The notes: a model not told the origin generated them from the letters alone. A stretch of DNA of 64,000 bases from an uncultured Mycoplasmatota bacterium (GCA_900553835.1 USFF01000001.1:1-64000), one strand, 5' to 3'. Counted from the first letter of the stretch, positions 35,023 through 45,263 are shown. Numbers and translations: made by a program.

Positions 35023-35784
35023 ATGGATAAAGAATTTGAAGATATCAAGAAATTATTTGAAGAAAGAGATGATAAGGCTTACATGGAAAGCATGGAAAGA
35101 GCTTGTCAAGAAGCAATTAATTCTAGAAAAGAAGAAAGAATTACTAGAAAAAAACAAATGCATGATAAATTTATTGGGACAAAAATAGTCGCAATTGTTT
35201 TAGGAGGTTTATTGCTAGTAGGTGGTGCTAAACTAATAACTGAAAAAGAAAGTAGTAATAATGACGTACAAATAACAATGCTTAGTGATGATTTAAGTAT
35301 GAAGGAATTAGGTAAAGAGATAGGATCACTTGTATATGTTAAAGGAGATAACTTTAATGAAAAATTTGATACTACTTTAAAAAGTATATTAAGTCAGTGT
35401 ACATACAGAACAAGTGATAATGAGAGTTTTTATTATAGTCATACAGAAATAGCAAGAAAGATTTTATCTTTAGACGAGGACTTAAGAGAATATGCTCTTT
35501 GTAGTGTTTTAAATGATATGGGATCATACAGAACAGCTGAATTTGAAAAAGGAAAAACTAATGCTGACTATTTACTAAAAAACATATCTATGTTTGAAAG
35601 TGATAACGAAATAAAACTTTTAGATGGTACTACATCTTTAGAGGAGTACCTAAAAATGAAAGGTTTTGTTGACAAAGATGGAAATGCATCATTTGAAATG
35701 TTTGTAGAAAAAGAAAATCAAAATGCTCCAATTATTAAAGAAATAGTTGAAAGTTTAATGGAAAGTAAAGGTGTTAGAAGATGA
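35023..35784 (+). CDS. Single-pass membrane protein of unknown function
   Basis: 253 residues: a charged coiled-coil cytoplasmic part of about 50 residues, one membrane helix (IVAIVLGGLLLVGGAKL) and a C-terminal helical domain. There is no signal peptide or catalytic motif. It overlaps the next gene by four bases. Not recognised. Confidence 0.7.
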   Translation: MDKEFEDIKKLFEERDDKAYMESMERACQEAINSRKEERITRKKQMHDKFIGTKIVAIVLGGLLLVGGAKLITEKESSNNDVQITMLSDDLSMKELGKEIGSLVYVKGDNFNEKFDTTLKSILSQCTYRTSDNESFYYSHTEIARKILSLDEDLREYALCSVLNDMGSYRTAEFEKGKTNADYLLKNISMFESDNEIKLLDGTTSLEEYLKMKGFVDKDGNASFEMFVEKENQNAPIIKEIVESLMESKGVRR

Positions 35785-36023
35785 GTGAATATAATGTAGC
35801 ATCTTTAAATGGAAAAGATTATATAGAAGCAGATACTGTAAACTTTAGAGATAATACTTATGTATTTCTAGTAAATGAAAAAAATGAAAAAGATTTCCTA
35901 GTTAGGAAAATAACTAGTGAAGGAGATAAAACTTTTTATGAACCACTAGAAACTAAAGAAGAATTTGAAGTAGTAATGCTTATGTTTACTAAAAAACATA
36001 AAGAAGTAATAGAAAACATATAA
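35781..36023 (+). CDS. Small acidic protein, coupled to the membrane protein
   Basis: 80 residues, one compact beta-rich domain (YIEADTVNFRDNTYVFLVNE). It resembles in size and feel the DUF1292/YrzB-type small proteins, but I cannot confirm membership. ATG overlaps the stop of the gene upstream. Confidence 0.6.
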   Translation: MSEYNVASLNGKDYIEADTVNFRDNTYVFLVNEKNEKDFLVRKITSEGDKTFYEPLETKEEFEVVMLMFTKKHKEVIENI

Positions 36024-36050
36024 GGCTTATTGAAAAAATAAGTCTTTTTA
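36024..36050 (+). terminator. Weak terminator after the small acidic protein gene
   Basis: Stem GGCTTATT with AATAAGTC (one G-U pair), then five T. Confidence 0.45.
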
Positions 36051-36104
36051 TTTATAGACTAATCTTAAGCTTTATTATATAATATTATTGTAGGATAGAT
36101 AAGT

Positions 36105-37350
36105 ATGAAGAAAGTATTAATAATATTAGGAACATTTTTAATTTTAATAATTATTACAGGTGTATATATTTACTATAATGTAAAACCAGATATAAAGCTA
36201 AATGGTGGAGACATTATAATCTCTTATGGAGATATAAATATATAGAACTTGGAGTTAATGCTTTTATATTTAATAACGATATATCAAATGACATAAATGT
36301 AGATAACAAAGTCTCACTTAATAAAATAGGAGACTATAAAATTACATATTCAATAACAAATAAGTATTTAAAAAATATTTCCACTATAAAAAGAAATATA
36401 AAAATAATTGATGATGAAAAACCTATAATAAATTTATTAGGAAAAACAGAACAAAAATATTATGTAAATGATAAATACAAAGAAGAAGGATATACTGCCA
36501 TAGATAACTATGATGGTGATATAACTGATAAAGTTACTATAGAAAACAAAGTTGATTTTACTAAAAAAGGTAACTATGAAATAATATATAAAGTTACAGA
36601 TTCATCAGGTAATGAATGCACTGAAATAAGGAAAATAAAAGTAGAAGAAAAACCGGTACCTAAAGAACCTATTTATCAAAACACTGGAACTGGCAGAGGG
36701 TTACCAATTTTAATGTACCATTACTTTTATGATAAAAGTAATGGAGAAATTGGAGAAAACAGCAATTACATGGAAGTATCAGATTTTATAATCAAATGAA
36801 ATACTTAAGTGAAAACAATTATTACTTTCCAACATGGGATGAAGTAGCTTCATTTATAGATGGTAAACAAGTACTACCTGAAAAATCAGTAGTCATTACT
36901 ATAGATGATGGACAATCATCAGTATTTGAATATGCTTATCCTATATTAGAAAAATATAATGTAAAAGCAACTGCCTTTATAATAACATCATGGAGTAGTG
37001 GTTTTAAAAATTACATGGGAGGATCATTAGAATTCCAAAGTCATACACATAACATGCACAGAGTTTTTTGCCCAGGTGGACATGGTGGTAAATTTAGATG
37101 TATTGACTATTCTGAAGGATTAGAAGACTTAAAAAAATCAGCAGAAATATTAGGAAAAAATGATGTAATTGCTTATCCATATGGAGATGTCACAGATAAT
37201 GTATTAAAAATAACTAAAGATGCTGGATATAAAATAGGACTAACTACAGTATATGGAAAAGCAAAGAAAGGTATGGATAGATATAGACTACCTAGAGTAA
37301 GAATGTATAACGGTATTACACTTAATTCATTCATAGAAAAAGTAAAATGA
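36105..37350 (+). pseudogene. Membrane-anchored polysaccharide deacetylase with two frameshifts
   Basis: Three frames join into one protein of about 415 residues. Frame 1 (36105-36245): membrane anchor. Frame 2 (36236-36799): two Ig-like/DUF5011 domains (GDITDKVTI, VDFTKKGNYEIIYKVTDSSG) and the deacetylase start LPILMYHYFYD. Frame 3 (to 37350): catalytic core VITIDDGQSS, SHTHNMH and AYPYGD. Each join needs one extra base, at the AAA of 36236-36238 and the TTTT of 36784-36787. Motifs are otherwise intact, so the damage is recent or a sequencing error. Likely role: trimming wall or surface glycan N-acetyl groups. Confidence 0.8.
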
Positions 37351-37435
37351 AACTTAAGAATAGTTCTTGAGTTTTTCTTTTGTATATATTATAATTAAAT
37401 AGAAAGATATGAAGAGGAAAGGAGAATTCATATTT

Positions 37436-37561
37436 AGCGCCAGAGCCTTAAATGGTTGACGAGGATGGTAGTTATCGATAATTCGGCGGATGCTATCACG
37501 GATAAGTAATCGTTAGAAGTATTACAAAAAATAAAATCAAGATTATAACAAAAAATACTTC
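37436..37561 (+). ncRNA. glmS ribozyme / riboswitch
   Basis: Conserved core: AGCGCCAGAGCC from 37436 (cleavage expected between A37436 and G37437), GGTTGACGAGGATGG, TTATCGATAATTCGGCGGATG, and outer helix P4 GAAGTATT (37516) with AATACTTC (37554). Glucosamine-6-phosphate triggers self-cleavage and lowers glmS mRNA. A further hairpin CATACTAA/TTAGTATG (37561-37580) ends at the GAGG ribosome site of glmS. Confidence 0.95.
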
Positions 37562-37591
37562 ATACTAATTTTTTAGTATGGAGGAATTTTT

Positions 37592-39334
37592 ATGTGTGGT
37601 ATCATAGGATACATAGGAAAAAAACATAATGGTGTAGATGTAATTATAGATGGTCTAAAACACCTAGAATACAGGGGATATGATAGTAGTGGAATAGCTT
37701 TTATTGAGGATAATAAGGTAGTGATAAAAAAAGAAGTTGGTGGAATTACTAACTTAGAAAAGCTACTTGATAATAATAAAACTATGGTAGGTATAGGGCA
37801 TACAAGATGGGCAACTCATGGTAAACCAACAAAAACAAATGCACATCCACATAAACAAGGGGTAATAACTTTAGTACATAATGGAATAATTGAAAACTTT
37901 ATGGATATAAAAGGTGAATTAATTAAAATTGGTTATACATTTAGTAGTGACACTGATACAGAAGTTGCAAGTGCTTATATAGATTATTTATATAAGGAAA
38001 ATCATGATATGATAAAAGCTCTATCTTTAGCAAGTAAAAAGTTTATAGGTAGCTATGCTTTTGGCATTATTAACGAAGATGAAAAGGATAAACTATATGC
38101 ATTAAGAAAAGATAGTCCTTTAATAATAGGAATAGGAGAAAATGAAAACTTTATAGCTAGTGATGTACCATCTATCTTAAAATACACTAATAAATATATA
38201 GATATAGATAATGATGAAGTAATAAAGCTTACAGAAAATATGCCAGAAGTTTATAATCTAGAATGTAAGAAAATAGATAAGCAAATCAATGAATTTGAGG
38301 GAGATTCTAGTTTGGTTGAAAAAAATGGTTATGAAACATATATGCTCAAAGAAATACATGAAGAAGCAGAGGTAATTAAAAAGACTAGTGAAGAAAATAT
38401 AGATTTTGATTTAACTAAATATGATGAAATTGATATTGTTGCATGTGGAAGTGCTTATCACGCAGGTTTAATAGGAAAATATATGATAGAAAAACTTGTT
38501 AATAAAAAAGTTGATGTTTCAATTGCAAGTGAATATCAATATGATAAACATTTTTATAAGGGAAAGACACTTTTAATAGCAATAAGTCAAAGTGGGGAAA
38601 CTACAGATACTAAAAAATGTGTTACTATTGCAAATGAAAGTGGTATAGACTCGCTGGCTATAGTTAATGTAAAAGGTAGTAGTATTGCAAGAATAAGTAA
38701 ACATGTAATTTATACATTAGCAGGTCCAGAAATTGCAGTTGCAACTACAAAAGCTTATTTAGCACAGATAACTACTTTAATTCTTTTAGCTATTAATAAT
38801 AGTGGTAAAGAAATAAATAGAGAAGAGTTACAAAAATTACCTTACTATATAGAAAATTTAACAAGTAAAGACTATTTAACTCTTGCTAAAGAACTATATC
38901 AGAAAGATGATATTTATTTTATAGGAAGAGGAATAGATTATGCTCTTTGTATGGAAGGATCTTTAAAATTAAAAGAAATAAGTTACATACATAGTGAAGC
39001 ATATGCAGCAGGAGAGTTAAAACATGGAACTATTTCATTAATAAATGAAGGAACACCTGTAATAGTAGTAGCAACAAACGATTTATATTTAAAAACTATA
39101 AGTAATGCTAAAGAAGTTAAAGCAAGAGGAGCAAGAGTAATATTATTAACTAATAAAGAAGTAATAAATGATGGAGTTTATGATGAAATAATAACAATTC
39201 CAAATGTAAAAGAAGAATTAACTCCAATTTTAGCAATTATTCCATTACAGCTATTAGCATATGAAACAGCTAAATTAAGAGGAAATGATATAGATAAACC
39301 TAAGAATTTGGCTAAAAGTGTTACTGTGGAGTAG
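37592..39334 (+). CDS. glmS: Glutamine-fructose-6-phosphate aminotransferase
   Basis: 580 residues. The N-terminal glutaminase starts MCGIIGYIG with Cys2 as nucleophile and GHTRWATHG downstream. Two SIS isomerase domains have SQSGETTDT and AYAAGELKHG; the C-terminus is AKSVTVE. It makes glucosamine-6-phosphate for peptidoglycan and is under the glmS ribozyme. Confidence 0.97.
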   Translation: MCGIIGYIGKKHNGVDVIIDGLKHLEYRGYDSSGIAFIEDNKVVIKKEVGGITNLEKLLDNNKTMVGIGHTRWATHGKPTKTNAHPHKQGVITLVHNGIIENFMDIKGELIKIGYTFSSDTDTEVASAYIDYLYKENHDMIKALSLASKKFIGSYAFGIINEDEKDKLYALRKDSPLIIGIGENENFIASDVPSILKYTNKYIDIDNDEVIKLTENMPEVYNLECKKIDKQINEFEGDSSLVEKNGYETYMLKEIHEEAEVIKKTSEENIDFDLTKYDEIDIVACGSAYHAGLIGKYMIEKLVNKKVDVSIASEYQYDKHFYKGKTLLIAISQSGETTDTKKCVTIANESGIDSLAIVNVKGSSIARISKHVIYTLAGPEIAVATTKAYLAQITTLILLAINNSGKEINREELQKLPYYIENLTSKDYLTLAKELYQKDDIYFIGRGIDYALCMEGSLKLKEISYIHSEAYAAGELKHGTISLINEGTPVIVVATNDLYLKTISNAKEVKARGARVILLTNKEVINDGVYDEIITIPNVKEELTPILAIIPLQLLAYETAKLRGNDIDKPKNLAKSVTVE

Positions 39335-39337
39335 TTA

Positions 39338-40066
39338 ATGTTAAAACTTTTATTTAGTAAGGAATATATCTTTTTATGGATATTAGTTATTTTAATTACT
39401 GTTTTTGAAAAGAAGGTTATTGGCTTTTTTGGAGAATTATGGGTTAGATTTGAATTAAAAAAACTTGGAAAGAACTATAAAGTTCTAAATAACGTTATAG
39501 TTAGAACTGAAGATAACAGTACTCATCAAATTGATCATGTTATTATTTCTAAGTATGGTATATTTGTCATAGAAACTAAACAAATAAATGGATACATAAA
39601 AGGAAATGATTATGATAAGAATTGGACTATTAAGCGAGGTAAAAATACTTACTTCATTCATAATCCAATACATCAAAATTATGGACATGTAAAAGCACTT
39701 TCAAAAGTCTTAAATATTGATGAAAATAAATTTATTCCATTAGTATGCATTTCTAGTCAAGCTAAAATTAAGGTAAATTCAAGTAATGTATTTAAACTAT
39801 TTAATTTAGTAAGTCAAATTAAGCAATATAAAGAAGAAATACTTTCAAATTATGAAGAAGTTTATAGCTTTTTAGTTAATAGAAATATTAAAGGCTATAG
39901 TAATTCTAGGATGCATGTTAAGAATGTAAAACAAATTAAAAAGGTTAGAACTAATGAATTAAATAATAAATGTCCACTTTGTGGTGGAGAACTTATTAAA
40001 AGGCAAAGTAAATATGGAAGTTTTATAGGATGTTCTAATTATCCTAGGTGTAAATTTAAAAAATAA
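39338..40066 (+). CDS. NERD-domain protein with C-terminal topoisomerase-type zinc finger
   Basis: 242 residues. An N-terminal membrane helix, then a NERD domain (FFGELWVRFELKKL, QIDHVIISKYGIFVIETK with the nuclease-like Asp and ExK), then a four-Cys zinc finger (CPLCGGELIKR, GCSNYPRC). NERD proteins are predicted nucleases of the PD-(D/E)XK fold. It starts four bases after glmS and is probably co-transcribed. Confidence 0.85.
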   Translation: MLKLLFSKEYIFLWILVILITVFEKKVIGFFGELWVRFELKKLGKNYKVLNNVIVRTEDNSTHQIDHVIISKYGIFVIETKQINGYIKGNDYDKNWTIKRGKNTYFIHNPIHQNYGHVKALSKVLNIDENKFIPLVCISSQAKIKVNSSNVFKLFNLVSQIKQYKEEILSNYEEVYSFLVNRNIKGYSNSRMHVKNVKQIKKVRTNELNNKCPLCGGELIKRQSKYGSFIGCSNYPRCKFKK

Positions 40067-40067
40067 T

Positions 40068-40095
40068 GAAAGTCTCTAATATATAGGGACTTTTC
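40068..40095 (+). terminator. Terminator after the NERD gene
   Basis: Stem AAAGTC with GACTTT, loop of 13 bases, then TTTTC. Confidence 0.5.
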
Positions 40096-40166
40096 TAATT
40101 AATTTTAAAAATTGATGTAATTTTAAGAAAAAGTATAGTATAATGTTATTTAAGAAGGTGGTTTAC

Positions 40167-40466
40167 ATGTTTAAAACTATTATTATTTTTGTAGGCTTTC
40201 TAACATTTTGTTATATTAATAGAGATAAAGCTTTAAAAGATTATAAAGAAAAACCAAAAAATGATAAACCTAAAAAAGAAAATCATTCTCCATATTCAGA
40301 AGAAGAAATGGACAAATGGTTTTTAAAGGAGTGGCAGAAAGACCTCGTAAGACAAGGAAGATTTGCACCCTGGAGTTTTAAAAAGAAATCAACTAGACAT
40401 GAACCACTAAGTGATGGACAATATCATAAAGATGATGATGTGGGCAAGATAGAGGAGGATTACTGA
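40167..40466 (+). CDS. Small membrane-anchored basic protein, unknown function
   Basis: 99 residues: one membrane helix (residues 2-17) and a charged tail with a Trp-rich patch (MDKWFLKEWQKDLVRQG). Start at 40167 with AAGAAGGTGG upstream. No family recognised. Confidence 0.65.
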   Translation: MFKTIIIFVGFLTFCYINRDKALKDYKEKPKNDKPKKENHSPYSEEEMDKWFLKEWQKDLVRQGRFAPWSFKKKSTRHEPLSDGQYHKDDDVGKIEEDY

Positions 40467-40521
40467 AAAAGATTGCATTGTATAATAAAAAGAAAATGTA
40501 AAATTAGAATTGGTAAACTAA

Positions 40522-40546
40522 AAAGGATAAGCAGAACTTATCCTTT
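40522..40546. terminator. Shared terminator between the small membrane gene and the collagen-like operon
   Basis: 10-bp stem AAAGGATAAG with CTTATCCTTT, 5-base loop. The minus-strand side has a good T-run; the collagen-like stop codon overlaps it. Confidence 0.75.
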
Positions 40547-41633
40547 ATTCAATTTTTAAAATATTTAAGTATGATATAGTATCTTCTCCAGGGGTTAAAG
40601 TAATATTAGTGCTTGATGAAACTGCCATATCTATTTTATCATTAATATTTAAACTCACTATTATGGAGCCATTAAATGAAACATATTCCGCAGTTGAAAC
40701 TTGTTTAGTAATTTTACTACCATTAATAGTTCGATTTTCTTTTCTTAATTCTAAGGATATGTCAGCATTATTAGTGGTTTGACCACTAAAATAATAATCT
40801 ATTTTATACATACCTTGTTTATTTATTTTAATAGTATTTGTAAATGATGTATCTACTTCTTTAGAGGCTGATATGTTTCCTAATTCCACTTGATTTGGAG
40901 TATTTGCTGTTAATGTATAGGAATTACCATTATTTTCATAAAGAGAAGCATATGCTTCTAAAATTGCACTACCGGTATCTCCCTTACTACCAGGAGGACC
41001 AGCAGGTCCAGTATTACCTCTTGGTATTAAAAATGTTAAATTATGTGTATTATTGGAAAAGTCATCTGTAACACTAGCATTTAGCCCCGGATTAATAGTT
41101 CTAGTTTCAGATATATTTACTTTTTCTCCTATACCATCATTTCCCTTATCTCCTTTAGGTATTGAAAATGTTAAATTATGTGTATTATTAGTAAAATTAT
41201 CTGTAACACTAGCATTAGAACCCGGATCAATTGTTCTAGTTTCTACTACCGTTATTTTTTCACTTTCTCCAGTATCACCCTTAGGGCCCATATCACCTTT
41301 AGGTCCAACATCACCATCAGCGCCATCAAAGCCTTGAGGAATGTAGAAATCTAAAGTGTGAATATTATTAACATAGTTATCTACAACTCTTGCTCTTGCA
41401 TTAGCATCTAATGTTTCTGTTTTACCAATTGTTATTTTATCCCCATCTTTACCTCTTGGAATAGCAAATTCTAAAATAGCATTCTCTTTAGTACCCACAT
41501 TTTTAACACTTGCATCTTGAAAAGGATAAAGAGTAGTAGTTTTACCTACTTCTATAGTAGAAGAGCCATCTTTTCCTTTTGGTCCTCTTATATAGCAATA
41601 TTTATATTGTTGACATGTACACTTTTTATTCAT
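40545..41633 (-). CDS. Collagen-like protein with C-terminal jelly-roll-type domain (BclA-like)
   Basis: 362 residues. A Cys-rich start (CTCQQYKYC) without signal peptide. Four related units of about 45 residues follow (core: ETRTIDPGSNASV, then NNTHNLTFSIPKGD), each ending in short Gly-X-Y tracts such as GPKGDMGPKGDTG. A C-terminal domain of about 130 residues resembles the TNF/C1q-like tip of BclA exosporium filaments. Last gene of a five-gene operon. Confidence 0.8.
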   Translation of the reverse strand: MNKKCTCQQYKYCYIRGPKGKDGSSTIEVGKTTTLYPFQDASVKNVGTKENAILEFAIPRGKDGDKITIGKTETLDANARARVVDNYVNNIHTLDFYIPQGFDGADGDVGPKGDMGPKGDTGESEKITVVETRTIDPGSNASVTDNFTNNTHNLTFSIPKGDKGNDGIGEKVNISETRTINPGLNASVTDDFSNNTHNLTFLIPRGNTGPAGPPGSKGDTGSAILEAYASLYENNGNSYTLTANTPNQVELGNISASKEVDTSFTNTIKINKQGMYKIDYYFSGQTTNNADISLELRKENRTINGSKITKQVSTAEYVSFNGSIIVSLNINDKIDMAVSSSTNITLTPGEDTISYLNILKIE

Positions 41634-41642
41634 AAAGCCTCC

Positions 41643-42194
41643 TTAAGTTGTTTCTTCTAGAAATAAATCACCATCTGCTATAGGAATAGTAGCATAATTT
41701 ATATCACTTATACTGAACTTTTTAAGAGGTGCCTCTGGATTTGCAATTTCTATTATTTCTTCGTTTTTCTTAAGTTCTATATTTTTTAATTCTTCACTAA
41801 ATGTATGTTTTCCATCACTGCTTATTTGTTTATAGTATACTTTTAAACTTTTATTTTCTGAAAATGGTACATTATTAAAAATAGCATATCCATCTTGATT
41901 TGTTTCTACTTCTATACCTATATTATTTCCTGTGTAGTCTGTTCTTATAAATTTAGCACCAATAATATTAACTCCAGTACTAGGATCTCCAGTATCAGTA
42001 ACATGTAATTTTAAAATTCCTGAAGCAGATATAGTAAAAACATAGGTTTCGATGTTATCTACTATTTCTATACTTTTAGGTGACAGAGAACTGTTATCAT
42101 ATCCTGGAATATCTGCAGTTGCATTATACTTTCCATTAACGATTTCTGTACTACCAAGTCCATTGGTTATTGGTATCTTATGTTTTATTGCCAT
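41643..42194 (-). CDS. Cna-B / carboxypeptidase-regulatory-like domain protein
   Basis: 183 residues. Opens with NGLGSTEIVNGKYNATADIP, then a beta-sandwich of the Cna-B type (LKLHVTDTGDPSTGVNIIGA, EVETNQDGYAIFNNVPF) and a short beta tail. No signal peptide or anchor. It overlaps the gene upstream by ten bases and likely forms a stalk or connector of the surface structure made by the operon. Confidence 0.65.
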   Translation of the reverse strand: MAIKHKIPITNGLGSTEIVNGKYNATADIPGYDNSSLSPKSIEIVDNIETYVFTISASGILKLHVTDTGDPSTGVNIIGAKFIRTDYTGNNIGIEVETNQDGYAIFNNVPFSENKSLKVYYKQISSDGKHTFSEELKNIELKKNEEIIEIANPEAPLKKFSISDINYATIPIADGDLFLEETT

Positions 42195-42529
42195 AAAGTA
42201 ATTTCTCCTTCCTTTATATTAACTTTATTATAGTTAGAATCATATATAATTATATTTTTGATATTTCCTTTTTTATTTTCAATTTTATTATCTAAACAGA
42301 TAGAATAATTATATCCTCTTATGGCATATATTGGTATATTAATTATTCTTCCTTTAGAATGTATTTCTAACTTATATGTATTTTTATTATATATAGGTAA
42401 CTTTATTTTTTCTAAATTATTTATTTTTTTAATACAAACTATTTTATTACATTTATTTTTTAAATAAAGAGTAGTTCCATTTATTAAGCAGTTAGATTTT
42501 AAATTTATATTAATGAAATCTTTGTTCAT
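42185..42529 (-). CDS. Beta-rich protein of unknown function in the collagen-like operon
   Basis: 114 residues, highly Asn/Ile/Lys-rich, predicted beta strands only, four Cys. No signal peptide. Overlaps the next gene. Not recognised; a structural partner of the neighbouring filament proteins is the simplest idea. Confidence 0.6.
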   Translation of the reverse strand: MNKDFININLKSNCLINGTTLYLKNKCNKIVCIKKINNLEKIKLPIYNKNTYKLEIHSKGRIINIPIYAIRGYNYSICLDNKIENKKGNIKNIIIYDSNYNKVNIKEGEITLWQ

Positions 42530-42580
42530 AAATCACCTCAATATATTATAATATATTCTATTTAATTATCATTGAAAAGG

Positions 42581-44404
42581 TTAAATCACTATTGACCAAA
42601 TATATTTAGTATAATATTCTTCGTTTAGGTTATTGTCGTTTATTTTAAGTAGTAAACCTTTATCTTTTTCGTAATTAATTTCTTTGATAGATATTTCATC
42701 TATATTCTTGATATTTTGATAAATACTAGTTGGTTGTGTACTTATTTGTAGTAATTCATTATTATTTTTAAATATTAAAGAATCAATTAATACCTTATTA
42801 TTATCACTCATTAAAGGATTTATATAATTAATAAATAATTCATAGTTAGTAGCATTATTTCTACTATCAATAATAATAATATTACTAGGTTTTATTTTAT
42901 TATATATATTATTTTCACTAGGTAATGAAATATCAAAATTTGTTATTTTAGTACTTTCTAAAAGAGTAACTTCTCCATTAAATGGAGTAATTATTTCTCT
43001 ATCTAAATACATGTAGCTGGTAGGTTCAGCTGATGTAATTTTAATTACTGTATTATCTTGAATATTATTTTCAAGTAAATATTCGAATAACCCATTTTCA
43101 TCAGATTTAACTATTTCATTAGTACCATCAAAAGATATGGATACATCTGCGTGACGAGTAGTGTGACCAGAGATTTTAGTGGAATTACTATTTATAGGAT
43201 GAATATTTATTTTGGGTTGACCTATAGAAAACTGCTTTTTATTTTGAAAGGAAAAATTATCTAAAGAAGGTAATGTGTTTTTTTCCTCATTAGTATAATT
43301 ACTATATATAATATTAGTAGTATTCTTATCAAATGTTCCTTTTACTATAGATAAAGTATCTTTTTTATACCATGAGTAGAGTGGTAAATCTTCAATTCCA
43401 CCAGCTACTAAAAGATCTTTACTATCTTTCCACATATTTATTCTATTAAATGAAAACTCAAAATTTACAGGATTATTTGTATAAAGTACATTAGAATTTT
43501 TAGTATAAAGAACTATGTTTCTAGGATTATTAAACTTAATACTTTGATTATTTCCTTTAAAATAAATATTATAATTATCAATAGGAGTATTTTCGTAACT
43601 ATTAATTACTAATAAGCTTGCTCCTTCATTTACTGTTAAATTTCCATATATATTCCACATAGGTACTCTTTGATGGGAATTTTCTATAAAATTTAATTTA
43701 GAAAAATCATCTATTAAAACATCTTGACATCCATTACCAATTGTCTGTGCAAAACCATTACCTGTTATTAAATTTAGTTCGCTACATCTAGATATTTTAA
43801 AATCTAGTCTAGGAGTGCCATTAAAGAATGCATTTTTACTTGTTATATTAACTCTGCTATTTGATAGAATTTTAAAATATGCATCAATTGTGTGTAAATA
43901 TATAAATGGAGTATTATTACTATCAATGTCACTGTTACCGCCAATTAGTATGTTATTACATTCACATACTTTATCAGATGTAATGTTGTTAGTATCTTCA
44001 ATTTTAATGTAACTGTCAATTATTTTTGTGATTCCATATTGATTGTATAGGAGTTTAACACCATTAAATCTGGTATTACTAAATACTATTTTAGAATTTA
44101 AATCATCATTTATATAAATAAAACCAACTTTATTTGAAGAAGTTATTTTTATATTTTTAAATATTATAGTACTATTAATTGATGTACTTATAGTAGAATC
44201 AATTAAATTATTAGTAATAGTATGAGTATTAGTATTATAAGTTCCATCAATTATAATTTTAGATTTATCTCCTATCATAAAAGATTCTTCTATAGTTATA
44301 TCATTATCTAGATAAATGTATGTATAAGTATTATCTTCTGTTAAAACAGTTTTAAATTCTTCAAAGTTAGAAACAACAACAGTTTTATCATTTATAATTT
44401 TCAT
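42581..44404 (-). CDS. Beta-helix (pectate-lyase-like) surface protein with Ig-like domain
   Basis: 607 residues. Residues 10-300 are a right-handed beta-helix type repeat region (IIIDGTYNTNTHTITNN and similar turns), then an Ig-like domain (ISGHTTRHADVSISF, VKSDENGLFEYLL) and a C-terminal beta domain. No signal peptide and no sortase signal. Co-transcribed with the collagen-like genes (GGAGG ribosome site, ten-base gap). Confidence 0.65.
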   Translation of the reverse strand: MKIINDKTVVVSNFEEFKTVLTEDNTYTYIYLDNDITIEESFMIGDKSKIIIDGTYNTNTHTITNNLIDSTISTSINSTIIFKNIKITSSNKVGFIYINDDLNSKIVFSNTRFNGVKLLYNQYGITKIIDSYIKIEDTNNITSDKVCECNNILIGGNSDIDSNNTPFIYLHTIDAYFKILSNSRVNITSKNAFFNGTPRLDFKISRCSELNLITGNGFAQTIGNGCQDVLIDDFSKLNFIENSHQRVPMWNIYGNLTVNEGASLLVINSYENTPIDNYNIYFKGNNQSIKFNNPRNIVLYTKNSNVLYTNNPVNFEFSFNRINMWKDSKDLLVAGGIEDLPLYSWYKKDTLSIVKGTFDKNTTNIIYSNYTNEEKNTLPSLDNFSFQNKKQFSIGQPKINIHPINSNSTKISGHTTRHADVSISFDGTNEIVKSDENGLFEYLLENNIQDNTVIKITSAEPTSYMYLDREIITPFNGEVTLLESTKITNFDISLPSENNIYNKIKPSNIIIIDSRNNATNYELFINYINPLMSDNNKVLIDSLIFKNNNELLQISTQPTSIYQNIKNIDEISIKEINYEKDKGLLLKINDNNLNEEYYTKYIWSIVI

Positions 44405-44414
44405 AGAAACCTCC

Positions 44415-45263
44415 TTAATGTATTTTTACTACATTTAACATAGCATTAGTGCTTCCATTAAATGAAACGTTCACATTATTAGAAGATCTTAAATTTAAAG
44501 TTAGAATATCATCTTTGTTTAAAGATATAATCGTACTACCATTTATTGTATTAATAAAGTTAGCATCAAATTCATTTGTAATATTCGTTGCTGGTTGTAG
44601 GATGTCATTTGCTCTTACTGAGATAGTAATAGCAGTATCATCACTAGTACTAGCGCTAAAAGTGAAATTAACTAGGTATACACCAGTTTCTTTAACTTTG
44701 ATAGATGAATTACCTTCATACTCGGTTAAAAAAGCTGGACCTTGTTCTTCAATTGTGAGGACTATATCTGTTGCTGCTGGTAAATTAAATTGCTTTTCTG
44801 TTAAAGAATATCTCATTCCATAGGCATTAATTATAGAAGTACCCGCATCACCTTTGTCACCCTTTGGTATGAAAAATACTAAATTATGCACCCAGTTTTC
44901 ATAAGTGTCAATAACGTGTGCTTCTTCACCGGCGTTTAATGTTTCTATACCTTCAATATTTATATGCTCGGTTCTTCCTATTTCACCAGGTAAACCTCTT
45001 GGTCCTGTTTCGCCCTGGTCACCTTTGTCACCTTTAATACCTTTTGGTAATTTAAAATCAAGTATTACATCGGTAGGCGTTCCGGTGTTTTTAACTTCAG
45101 CGTTCATGTTGTTATCTACTGTTTCGACATTTCCTATTTGTATTGTTGCAGGTCCTGGGTCTCCTTTTTCGCCTTTGATTCCTTGTTCTCCTTTAGGACC
45201 GGTAGGTCCTACTAGCATGCATACATTGCATAAATTTTTATTTTTATATTGGTTATAATTCAT
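44415..45263 (-). CDS. Collagen-like protein, first gene of the operon
   Basis: 282 residues. A Cys pair near the start (CNVC), then Gly-X-Y tracts (GPTGPKGEQGIKGEKGDPGP; GIKGDKGDQGETGPRGLPG) separated by the same 45-residue units as the gene at 40545 (VETVDNNMNAEV, FKLPKG). A C-terminal TNF/C1q-like domain from about residue 160 is followed by nothing else. No signal peptide. Such proteins decorate spores (BclA) or phage tails. Confidence 0.8.
   Translation of the reverse strand: MNYNQYKNKNLCNVCMLVGPTGPKGEQGIKGEKGDPGPATIQIGNVETVDNNMNAEVKNTGTPTDVILDFKLPKGIKGDKGDQGETGPRGLPGEIGRTEHINIEGIETLNAGEEAHVIDTYENWVHNLVFFIPKGDKGDAGTSIINAYGMRYSLTEKQFNLPAATDIVLTIEEQGPAFLTEYEGNSSIKVKETGVYLVNFTFSASTSDDTAITISVRANDILQPATNITNEFDANFINTINGSTIISLNKDDILTLNLRSSNNVNVSFNGSTNAMLNVVKIH

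Noticed and set aside
41053..41337. Plus-strand open frame opposite the collagen-like gene (Pro/Ser-rich)
   Set aside because: It is the antisense shadow of Gly-X-Y codons and has no ribosome site.
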